In this document: in pieces, positions 1-10,050 of the stretch | How positions within the stretch are numbered: position 1 is the stretch's first letter | How the letters are laid out: every line of letters begins with the position of its first letter | Origin: Filosporella fistucella | Taxonomy: Eukaryota; Ascomycota; Leotiomycetes; Helotiales | DNA length: 64,000 nucleotides | Assembly (NCBI GenBank): GCA_030077755.1 | Contig: JAQJZZ010000011.1 | Span: forward strand, 310,001-374,000 | Direction of reading: 5' to 3' | The notes under the pieces: generated by a model | What the model saw: only the letters and a program-made list of their open reading frames with translations | What the model was told of the DNA's origin: nothing | The model's database searches: none | Made by a program: the position numbers and the translations under genes

Positions 1-832
1 AAATTTTCTGATATTGGAAGGCAATATTAGGAAATTGAAAATTGCGTCGCGTATAGCTGGCGCTGTGGGAAAACCGAATAACAACATCTACAAGCACCAT
101 GAATTTTAAGCAAAAGTTCAACCAGTCAAAGCTTTAATGCAGTCTAGGGTCAAGATGTCGTAGCCTCCCATACAGCTTTGGCGGTGCCATCTTTTTGGTA
201 TTTGACTGAAAAGTTTGTGTTTGGAATGTAGGTGCTATTCTCGGCATGGATATATTGCCGCAGAGAGTTCATATGATATTGGTAAGAGATTTTCAATACT
301 AAACAGCCACATTTTGAAACAAGCTCTTCCATCTGACTTGACATTTCAAGTTGGGTGGATTTTGATCTGCGGACAGTCGGGTTCACGCATGAGCACTCGA
401 TACATCAGATAGCCTCACGAAGTATATAATAATTCAATCAGAAGACATCCACAGAAGTGCCGTCTCAAACACCAGCGTGCCAGAATTATGGAGCAAGCTT
501 CAGGCTCATCAGCGGTATGTACCATTCATTACGACTGCTTCCTTCAGATCATAGATTCCAGAGCAGAGATACAGAACGCAATTTCAATCTGCCGTCCAAC
601 AGCAGAAAATCTAATGAAAGACTTCTTACACACACAATCCTCTGTTGAAAGACAGAATCGTTTCGTGGTTAGACGGATGGATTTTTTACAAGAGTATGGA
701 GAGGAGAAATTAAGGTGAGGTTTTCTCGGTTGAGCCTCGCGATGCCTAATTAGGACTAGAGCCGAGCTAGGGAAGCTGGATAATTTCTTCCACTACATAA
801 TCCAACTCGCACTCTGCTTCCGCAAAGCAAAA
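1..832. other. Upstream intergenic stretch with one doubtful small ORF
   Basis: No gene I can name. A plus-strand open frame at about 488-718 has coding-like composition in its second half (acidic, with Arg/Glu-rich helix-like sequence). A possible GTATGT donor lies at about 522 with CAG/TAG acceptors before 560, so it could be the 3' part of a small intron-containing gene lying upstream of the Rab escort gene. I saw no convincing start codon and no recognisable domain. Confidence 0.3.
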
Positions 833-2569
833 ATGGAGTCGTTGAGTGAAACGAAATGGGATGTTGTGATTGAGGGGACAGGCGTTCAGTATTCTCTGCT
901 TGCCTTGTGAGCCTCTCCCTCGATCAAGCCAGGCAGCATCTCTGACTGACCTAGTTTCTGAAGAGCGCTGTCGAGGTCCAACAAGAAGATCCTACATGTG
1001 GATGCGAACGAGTATTATGGCGGTGCAGAGGCTGCATTTAGCTTGCTGGAAGTTGATGAGTGGGTAGAGAGAGTTGAGAAGGGTATGTTGTCCCTCCTTG
1101 AAGTTCACAGGTTGCATTGTGCTGATTAAAGTAGACTCTGCAAGGCCATTTCGAAATGCTTCGTTATGGAAATCCGAAGCTGAAGCCGATAAACTTGCTC
1201 ACTCTCGTTCATACACCCTCACTCTGTCCCCCCAAATTATATACACCCGCTCCAAGCTCCTTGGACAACTTGTCTCTTCAAAAGTCTATCGACATCTTGA
1301 GTTTCAGGCTGTGGGCAACTGGTGGATACTTGATGATCAAACATTAAAGCGGTTACCCAACGGACGGGAAGACATTGCTCAAGACAAGAGTATTGATCTG
1401 AGGGCGAAGCGGAGTTTGATGAAGTTTCTGAAATTTGTTGTTGATTACGAGAATCAGACCGAGACATGGCAGCCTCACGGTGATAGTGGGCTGTCGGAAT
1501 TTTTGTCCTCTCAATTTAAACTCCCGCCAAAGCTACAGAGCGTCATTACTGCGTTGACCCTGTCGCTGGAATCTCCAGAGAAGACATCTGTCAAGTGGGC
1601 CTTGCCGAGAATCGCTAGGCATATGACCTCCATTGGTGTCTTTGGTCCAGGCTTTGCTGCTGTTGTACCAAAGTGGGGTGGTGGTGCTGAGATTGCACAA
1701 GTCGCATGTCGAGCTGGTGCTGTTGGCGGTGGTGTCTATGTCCTTGGAACTGGTGTCGAAAGCACCAAGACTGTCATGAAGGATGAGCAACGGCTCATCC
1801 AGCTCCAGCTTTCGAATGGCGAGACTGTTACTACCAAACACGAAATCCGCAATCCTACCGGTGATCGATCCACCGCAGCCGTGTCGAAAGTCATAGCAGT
1901 GGTCTCATCACCTCTGACTTATTTGTTCAAGAGTTCGGTCGAGGGAGCTCCACTCGCGGCCGTATCTGTGGTAGTCGTGCCGACCAACACACTTGAATGC
2001 CAACCTCATCCGGCCTACCTCATGGTACACTCTAGCGAGACTGGTGAATGCCCTCCTAGCCAATGTGAGTTTACCATATTTCTCTCGTTTCTGTCTATGC
2101 ATTACATGATGATCCAACTTATGAATACTTATCTACATTGTCTGAACCTCTTGAAGATAACATACCTCTGACAGTCTGATGTTGCACACTTCCATCTTTT
2201 GAAAAGAATCAATATTTTGTTGAGCATGGCTAATCAAAAATAGGTGTCATATATGCTACCACGCTGTGTTACGATGGCGGTAAGACTATTCTTGATGCTG
2301 CATTGAACACATTTCTCAAGTCCTCGGATCAAGAGGCGAAGGTTCTATACAGTCTTCAGTATGACCAGGAGAGGTCCAGTTCAAATACAGACTCGTCAAC
2401 AGGATTCGACACATCTCTCGACCTTGCTTTCAATGACTCTATCTTGGATGATGTTGAGCAACAATGGAAGAATATCATGGGAGAGGACGCAGAGAAGGCT
2501 GTGTTCATGCAATTCGAAGACAGAGAAGGGTTGAATCACGACGACGACAATGTTGATGAAGGGTATTAA
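833..2569 (+). CDS. MRS6: Rab escort protein (Rab geranylgeranyltransferase component A), GDI/REP family
   Basis: REP presents newly made Rab GTPases to Rab geranylgeranyltransferase for prenylation and is needed for vesicle traffic; it shares its fold with Rab GDI. Four exons fit: 833-906, 964-1082, 1132-2064 and 2244-2569, giving an in-frame protein of 483 residues. The N-terminus has the family dinucleotide-like motif (WDVVIEGTG, residues 9-17) and LLALALSR, then HVDANEYYGG at about 36-45, the GDI/REP signature. The middle has PFRNASLWKS, SPQIIYTRSKLL and the region ending FGPGFAAVVPKWGGGAEIAQ, which matches the conserved GDI core. The C-terminus is acidic (DDDDNVDEGY). The length is close to fungal Mrs6 proteins, somewhat on the short side. 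The ATG at 833 is the first that keeps the conserved N-terminus. No frame break remains after splicing. Confidence 0.9.
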
Positions 2570-3541
2570 TGATTGGATGCGGCGCCTGGAGTAATGGGTA
2601 CTGTGCCATAGTCTGTAATACAACATGAGCGTTTCCATACTGACGCAATATTCCTTGTCTGACGCAGTCATGATCTTCCCGAACCGTGATTCATGTATCT
2701 ATCGTGGGGTCAGGAGGTTACATGGCAACTAAGATGCATTGCATATATCAAAACCCAGGAACTCGGAAATCGCACTCCATTACCTTTCCAGGAATAACAC
2801 CACCGCCCCAATTCACAGGAAACCAACATTTGAAATAAATATCTCTCTTTATATATTTCAATCCCAGTCTACTCAATATATCCCATCTCGCATAGTGCAT
2901 CACGCACTTCTGCATCAGCACCGCCACCCGCAACCTCTCACCACCTCACTCGTGCGGCTAAAGCAATACCACCCACACTCAACCGCGAAATAGCCACGGC
3001 GGCTGTATTTTTTGCCTCTTAACCACCACCAATCTGATACCGACCACTTACCTCATACACGCTCTCCCACCTACCGGTGTCATACCTACTGCAGCCTACT
3101 GCCGTAACTACCGAAATATCCATCTACCATTTAATTATCCAACTCTACACCCTAATCGCAATCTATTGCGCATACATTACACACTATGCGATGCATTTAG
3201 CAGCCTTGTTCTTGCTCAAATGTCTTATTTGGAAGGGTTGGCGGCCGGTCAGCTGGCGGTCGAGAATTATGCGGGGGAGACAATCCTCTTGTATATAGGT
3301 GTTGGCAGTGGAATTTGGGGAGTTGTGTAATTTTGATGGTTGTCTGACGGAGTATTAAGAGTGCATGCAGTGAGGAATGAAGTTGATGATGTATGTTGGA
3401 GAATGAATGCGTTAAGGTTGTCAAGAGATACATTATCCATCAACTTTTCTCATTCTGTTCATGCGATTTGATCATATCGCAATTTTACATTCATATTCAT
3501 TTACCAGTCTAAGATGAAGGAGAAGACCAAAAGCGATAAAT
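2570..3541. other. Intergenic stretch, no gene seen
   Basis: About 970 bases between the Rab escort gene and the secreted-protein gene. All open frames are under 90 codons, proline/serine/histidine-rich and without recognisable motifs. Nothing here can be supported as a gene or RNA. Confidence 0.6.
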
Positions 3542-4426
3542 ATGTTTCCCATACGCATCCTCGTTTTGGTCATCGTGTCACTGGTGACACCCATTTTCGG
3601 AAGACCATATGGTGTCGGTCAACAATCGATCCTTACAACTGTTAAGGCAGATTGGCGGGGAAAGCAAGCTGTTCAGATATCTTCCACCTCTCTAGTTAGG
3701 GAGGAAGATGCGAATCGGATGGATACGTTGAAGGCGCCGAGTGTTGTGTTGGATGTGAGTTTTGTCTTTCTGTTCATTCATCATCATCACTTTTTCCCTA
3801 CCCCGTCTCTTCCATTCAACCTCTTAATCTTCCTGATGCAAATTGTTTCATCGAGGAGAGTACTAATAACCCTCAAGTTTACACCCACCAATAAACCCAC
3901 CTCAATATCCAGCATCACCTCGCTCCCGCCATTGTTCACACTTGATTCCTTCGCTCGCATCAACCTTCCTCTCGCCATATCGAAACACATTATTGACGAG
4001 CATGATGTAACATGTTCACATGCGTCTAACGCCCTTCTCACTACCGCCTCATCCAACTCTAGAAGCTATCCGCCTTCTTATCCCCGTATATTATACACAC
4101 CATCTTCATCGTCTACATCCATGTCCAAGAAGACCTATCCATCATTCTTTCACCTTCACTCCATAACGGTCAAGCCGGTCGGCTATACACCATCTAATCT
4201 CATGCTCTCAATTCACGGATATAAGATTATCGACAGTCATGTGGTGAACGTTTATCAAGGAAGAGTTAAGTATCTAACGGCAGGTCATCAGGATGCCTTA
4301 GAACTTGATGTTCTGGGTGAGGGATGGATGGGCGAGATTAATGCGTTGGAAATTTGGGCGGCGAGCGAGGAGGGAGAGAGGTGGATGGTTTGTGTTGGGG
4401 AGATAAAAGTTGGGTCTATCGAATAG
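3542..4426 (+). CDS. Hypothetical secreted protein, probably one intron
   Basis: The protein opens with a clear signal peptide: MFPIRILVLVIVSLVTPIFG, with probable cleavage before RPYG. An uninterrupted 294-codon frame exists. Bases 3755-3877 look like a 123-nt intron (GTGAGT donor, TACTAAT branch, CAAG acceptor) whose length is a multiple of three, so both the spliced form (253 aa) and the retained form (294 aa) stay in frame. The mature part is Ser/Thr/Pro-rich in the middle and ends in a mixed alpha/beta segment (about the last 60 residues, with GEGWMGEINALEIW). It has very few cysteines, so it is not a typical small cysteine-rich effector. I do not recognise the family. It sits between the Rab escort gene and the dead polyketide locus and has no obvious operon-like partner. 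Confidence 0.6.
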   Translation: MFPIRILVLVIVSLVTPIFGRPYGVGQQSILTTVKADWRGKQAVQISSTSLVREEDANRMDTLKAPSVVLDVSFVFLFIHHHHFFPTPSLPFNLLIFLMQIVSSRRVLITLKFTPTNKPTSISSITSLPPLFTLDSFARINLPLAISKHIIDEHDVTCSHASNALLTTASSNSRSYPPSYPRILYTPSSSSTSMSKKTYPSFFHLHSITVKPVGYTPSNLMLSIHGYKIIDSHVVNVYQGRVKYLTAGHQDALELDVLGEGWMGEINALEIWAASEEGERWMVCVGEIKVGSIE

Positions 4427-4787
4427 AGCAGGGGGCACATGGAAGAATCAGGAATTCGGACTCAGATGATTTGAAACGTCGTTATCGTAGTTGAGATGGG
4501 TTCAATATCCTACTCTACTTATCCTACCATTTTGTGAAGTAGATATTGGTGGCAGATGCCAAATAGGAATCTTGATTCATCGGCTTGCTTGTAAGCCTCT
4601 TTAATCCTCCGTCACTTACATGGTGGTTCCGCCCTTGGAAATGATATATTGCTTCGCTCGATTTGGGTAGGCCTAACGTGGACTCCCTTTTATCCCAAAA
4701 GAAACCCTCTTCGAAAACCATCATATATAACCCAGTCCCAACATCGCTTCTAACAGCAGTGGAATTCCAAGAACAGGAATTTCAATT

Positions 4788-7700
4788 TTACGCCATCACC
4801 GCTGCCGTCTCCTGGGGAATCGCCTTCACCTCCTCAATCAAATTTTCACAAAGCGCAAAAAGACTTGTGGCGCCCAGAACCTCAAGCATTGTGAACACCG
4901 TCCCCATCTCAGCCCGCAGCCAATTTCTAAACTCTACCGCAGCCAGAGAATCAAGTCCATAACTCGTCAACAGCTTTCTTGGTTCTACAGGCTCAGAAAG
5001 CCAAAGTGTGTGCGTGAATTCTGCGGAGACAGGTTCGACGGCTGAGGGGAGAAGAGTGGAACGATCTGCCCGAGAAGAGAGAAACAGAAAGCAAGCACGT
5101 GTGGGCTTTGCATTGTCGGTTGATGCGCTGAATAAGGAAGTAGAAGATGGGATGAAGAGAGATGTGAATCGTTTGTCGTTGATGAGGAAGGGAGGAGCCT
5201 CTTGCTGCGGGGCAACGAGGCCAGTGATTAGCTGCCCCCGTCCTCCATTTTCTGATTGCAACAAGCTTGAGTGATACAGAAATTTGTGCAATAGCCGCTC
5301 GTTAATGGGCGTCAAAACACTCTTCTCAAAGGAAGCAGCTAGGTCTTCTCGCTCTGCGACATAACCCACATCTTCAATAACACCCAAATCAATTCTCGAT
5401 GCAGGGTGATTAAGGCCATGGCGATATGCGGCGAATGAATCGAGAAATTTGTTTGCTGCGGCATAGTTTGCCTGACCTTTCTGCCCGATGAGTTCGCTGA
5501 TGCTTGAGAGAAGAGTGAAGAAATATATGTCGAGTGGATGGGAGGCATTGCGCAGATTCCAAGTCTCGACGACCTTTGGGGCGATGCAAGTGTGATACTC
5601 CTGACTTATCATGGAAGAATATGTCTTATCCTGTAATGATATGCTGGTCATCTAGTAAGGGGTGGGACGGAAGGAGGTGACGAACCCGTAATACCATAGC
5701 ACCTTGTATCACGCCTCTAATGGGTAAACTAGAATCTTTGAATACACGATCCACGTCTTCGAGCTATGAGATATCCCCGGTGAATAGAGGAACTTGAAAC
5801 CCTTCAGCATAAATTTTTGCCAGTATGGCACTGGACTTCCGGTCTTCATAATTGCTCGGGCATGGCGGTAGAGGATCGTAAAATGTTTCGCGCCCAGTTT
5901 AGCTAAGTAAATAGCTAAACTTCCACAAAGACCTCTCTGGCCACCGACGATTAGATAAGATACATCTTGTCTCAAGTAGACTTCCTTTCGGAGATGGAAT
6001 AATGTGTAAGTGTTGGTATGAGGAATAGTTCAATTCGACAACTTACTGGAATCATGATGCTTTGAGGGGATGTGGTGTTTCTTGAGATCACTACTTTTCC
6101 AGGATGATTTCCACTACTCATCGAGACGAAAGCATCACTTATCTCTTCAAGTGGAAATAATTTAATGGGAGAAACGGTTTGGTAGCACCCTTGTCGTATA
6201 GGTCCATCATCTCCGCCAACAGCCTAGCAGATGGGCTCAGCACCGTCAGAGGAAGCAAAACATTCGTGAGAAACTTACGTAGCTATCATCGAGTTTGATA
6301 TTTGCTTATGTGACATATCGATGTCATGATATGAGACATTTCAATTGAATCACTCCATACTCAGTACGTTGCAGGCGAGCATGTCTTTCTTGCCAATCCG
6401 AGAAATGTGCCCGCCTTCTGCCAGGTTGCCCCACAACTCGCCGAGGAGTTCACCAGTCAGTGAAGTAAGGACAGAAAATCTCGTTTGGCGTTCGTCCCAA
6501 CAGTGGCAAAATCTAGGTCGATGAGTTTAGCACAAGGAGATTCATTTTTGGTGAGAGACAGTAAGAGGGGAAAAGAATCTACTTCTGCGCCGAAGTATTG
6601 GCAGAGTTGAACGGCAGCGATGCCAACGTCACCCACAGCGGAGTGGATTAAGACCCGCTGGCGAATTTAGATTTGGTTACCAGATGTGTAAGGTATAGAA
6701 GCGTGTAGGATACGTACATGTTCCTTTTTAATGCCTGCGATGTGAAGGAGACTTTGAAATGTTACAAGATATACGCTCGGCATAGTAGCGGCGCCTTGTT
6801 AGATTGTTCATCAGCCTCAAGGTGAGCGCTGTGACTCGAGCAAACTTACTTCGAAAGACACTTCATCGGGTATAATATGAAATTTTTCTGGGTATAATTG
6901 AAGTTTGTTGGCGAAGGTGCCTTTATTATGAAACAAGACTTGTTGTCCGGTCTTCAGTGAATGGACCGTTTTGCCAACTCGTTGAACAGCGCCGGACCCT
7001 CAAGACTAAGGAGGGATTCATTTTCAGATACTATACCCAATCTTACAGCGAGATCCTACTAGATTTAGTTCCAAAACTCTTCAAGAAAAGTAAGGCAAAG
7101 ATATTTACCTTAAAGTTTAACTCGGCAACAATGACCCCAACCTCAACCATATTATCTTGCACCAGACCTTTCGTCGCTGTATTTTCTGTCCATCGTAATG
7201 AGTCAAGTATTCCAACACGCTCGCACTGAAGTCTGATCCAACTGTTGGACTCTTTCATATCCATCATTTGTAATCCTTGGTCGTCTCTTTCCTTGACAAG
7301 AATTATCTTCGTACCCGTTCTCACTCTGCTAATATAAATCACACCTCCTCTCGACGAATTCAGACTCTATCTCCTCAGAATTATTCTCCATCTCTTCCAA
7401 GATTTGTGATATTACGCCAACCGTCTTCCTTCTTGTGTTGTTTTTGACATCGAGAACAAACATTTTGAGTAATGGGTCTTCAGCTCGTATGGTGCAGGCA
7501 AGACCAAAAATCATGGCATTATCTGGTTTCAAAACTTGCGTCTGAGATCCAGTAGGTATCCAAAGAATCGTATGTTCCTGTACTGTTACATCTTTGATAG
7601 CTTGCCATTGCTGCTCATCTACTTTTGCCAACACGGGACTAATAGCTCATCAATAATCAGAACTGTGCTTTTGGGATTGAAATGTATTGACTTGATGTCA

Positions 7701-8240
7701 TAGCCCTCAATTTTCCATCCCAGCTTTCGGAGAGTGTCTTTGATGGCTGTGCTACTATCAGTTGAGGACTTCAGTCAATTGATGAAACTTCAAAAAGACA
7801 GTAGTAACACTGCATACCAACAGCAAAGGAGCCCACGAAACAGCCAATTTGTTTCCGTTCAAACCTTCAAGTGTTTGATCAGAATTCTCGAGGCATTCGT
7901 ATATGACGTCGAGCAATTGACGTTGCTGAGGATCCATAGCCATGGCACCAACCCCAGAAATCCCAAAGAACTGCGCATCGAAATTCTGGGGATCAAAATT
8001 CTCCAAGAACATTCCACCTGGGGACCTCATAGTCTTGGGTTTTCTGTAGTCGTCATGATGATTCTTCAAATTAAATCGAGTTGAGGGAGCTTCATTGTGA
8101 GCAATACCCCCTCAATCTAAAAGCTCCCACAGCGCTATTGGACTATTGCAATCGCCTGGGGGTCGAAATGCCATACCAATTACAGCAACAGGCTCTTGCA
8201 AATACTTTGCTTGATCGTTTTCTATGTTTTGTCCCTATGT
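4788..8240 (-). pseudogene. Relic of a highly reducing type I polyketide synthase
   Basis: Read on the minus strand, the domain order survives but the gene is dead. About 8200-7780 is the start of the ketosynthase (EPVAVIGMAF, then MDPQQRQLL and YECLEN). It has an in-frame TGA at 8112-8114 and a one-base loss near 7830, after which the frame reads GCFVGSF. The rest of KS and all of AT and DH are missing. About 7720-7330 is post-DH linker sequence. About 7260-6300 is the enoyl reductase (GILDSLRWTE, and RVLIHSAVGDVGIAAVQL around 6600), with degraded introns and stops. About 5975-5280 is the ketoreductase (YLIVGGQRGLCGSLA; SSISELIGQKGQANYAAANK). The acyl carrier protein ends the gene with the phosphopantetheine site GLDSLAAVE near 4930. 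Intact enzymes of this type exceed 2,200 residues; this relic spans 3.4 kb. The hydrolase relic upstream on the other strand suggests they were cluster partners. Confidence 0.9.
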
Positions 8241-8709
8241 GGTTTTGCTTTGGTGATGTGGGTCAGATCAAGTATAGTGACTTTGGAAAGACTAGGTATA
8301 GAAGACATTTTTCGAGCACGACGGTATTAGTGCGGAATATCCCATTCACAGTGACCAAGGAGTTGCAGAGCCGAGCTAGAAGCAGCCCAAATAGAGAAAT
8401 ACATCTATTCCGCATACGATGTAACCAGTGGGAGTGCTGGATTTTATCCTCCTACAGCGTGCGTTGCTGCAATATCACATCGCACCGCGATCTGGTGGCC
8501 GGAAATTGAAAAAAATTGGTTCCATTGGAGTCGAGCGACGCCAAATGGGACGCATCGTTGGAGTTTATTCAACATGTCAAATAGATAAAAAGTATCATGC
8601 GAAAATCCATTTATCAATTTCCATAGTCGACGAATTGTAAATGTTCCTGATTGTCACCCCCAGAATGTCTTGTCAGCGTGACATTCTTAGATACGTTGTG
8701 ATATTCAAA

Positions 8710-9640
8710 ATGGCGACTCGCAAAGAAGTTGAGTTCAAGACTCTTGATAGTATGACTTTGAGAAGATGGCTGTACTCAGCAATTCAGAGAGGTCCGGGGA
8801 ATTATCCTGACACCTGGGTACGTCTATGATTGATTTCGTGTCAATTTTAGCCAGCATTGACTCCATCATAATCATCTTTCTACTCGCTAATTCGGTCCAG
8901 TTCAACTGCGTCAAAGAAATGTTCATCCCCGAGGTCGCAGAAGCATTTCAGGCATTCGGAATAACTGCACTCATATACGATCCTCGCAGCACAGGTGCGA
9001 GTGATGGCCCAACCGAGAAATGAAAATGATCCTGTGAAACAAATAGAGGACTACTCCGATGCTGCCGCCTTTCTCCGGACACTCCCAATCGTCGATCCGA
9101 ACTCCATCGGGTTCTGGGGCATGTCGTTCTCAACTACAATTGCTCTGTGTGCAGCTGCTCTGGACAAAAGAGCGAAATCTGTTATAGCTATCTGCCCATT
9201 AATGTCGTTTGAACAAAGAAGTGATCGGTTCTCCACTATCTTGGCGAAAGCCATCAAAGACAGCGAGTTCCAGACTGAAGGGAATAAGCCTTTTTACCTC
9301 CCGTTGATAGATGAGAAGGGAGATAATCCTGCCGGCGTCGATATATGGGTTGACCCGGAGGTGCTGGAGTTCATCACGAAGGCTAGAGAAAGAGGTGCAT
9401 CGACGTTCGAGTCCTAAATTACTATTCAGACTTATTGCAAGCTGGTAATGTGGCAGCCGAATGGAATCATGAGATATTTGTCCCGACCCCCATCATGATA
9501 GCGGTGCCGGAACTTGACAAAGTGTCTCCGGTCGACGAGCAGATTGCTCTTTTCAATTGCCTGTCTCAACCTAAAAAGATACACATTGCGCAAGGAAAAG
9601 AGCATTTGAATATCTGAAGCGGAGAGGGATTTCTAGTTTT
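8710..9640 (+). pseudogene. Broken alpha/beta-hydrolase of a polyketide cluster
   Basis: The sequence matches the small alpha/beta-hydrolases often found beside fungal polyketide synthases. It starts MATRKEVEFKTLDSMTLRRW at 8710, continues through FNCVKEMFIPEVAEAFQAFG, YDPRSTGASDG, a nucleophile-elbow region FWGMSFS, and ends near HIAQGKEHLNI. An intron fits at about 8818-8900. At least three frame changes break it: an extra base near 8798 just before the intron, one near 9013 after GASDG, and one near 9413 after GASTFE. The last segment then stops early at about 9615. The serine of the elbow (GMSFS) is retained but the reading frame is not. It lies head-to-head with the polyketide synthase relic, about 470 bp apart, so both genes of the former cluster have decayed together. 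Confidence 0.85.
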
Positions 9641-10050
9641 GATGAAGATGCAAGCAAAATGGCTCCAATCGGCTGCCGATGGGACATTGGGTTCAGATAC
9701 TGAAAACTAATTGTGAGCTTTAGTCGCAGGTTCCGAAATTGCTTGAAGACTCTTACAAATGTTGCAAAGCATCGGCGCCTGCCCGGCAAAGTAGTTTCGC
9801 GATATGACATTCAAGTATCATCTCAACGATATAACCTGAAGGAATGTAGATCAATAAATGCTACTTCATTTGATCCTGAGGATGACCTACTATTTGGTTA
9901 ATATCCTGCAAGACAGCACATGACGAAGGGCTATCAGAAACGTCTTTTCATTGTATATATACTTTCAAGAAATCTGTTGGTATCCTACGCCGCGCTATGC
10001 AAATAAAAGTGCTCCCGTCCTCACATGTGCCTCGTCACGAGCCTCCTCAA
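9641..10050. other. Intergenic stretch, nothing recognised
   Basis: About 400 bases between the hydrolase relic and the 3' end of the permease gene. Only short random frames are visible. Confidence 0.5.

Noticed and set aside
1083..1110. 28-nt intron in the Rab escort gene
   Set aside because: Too short for a fungal intron; a 49-nt alternative (1083-1131) keeps the same frame with a better branch site.
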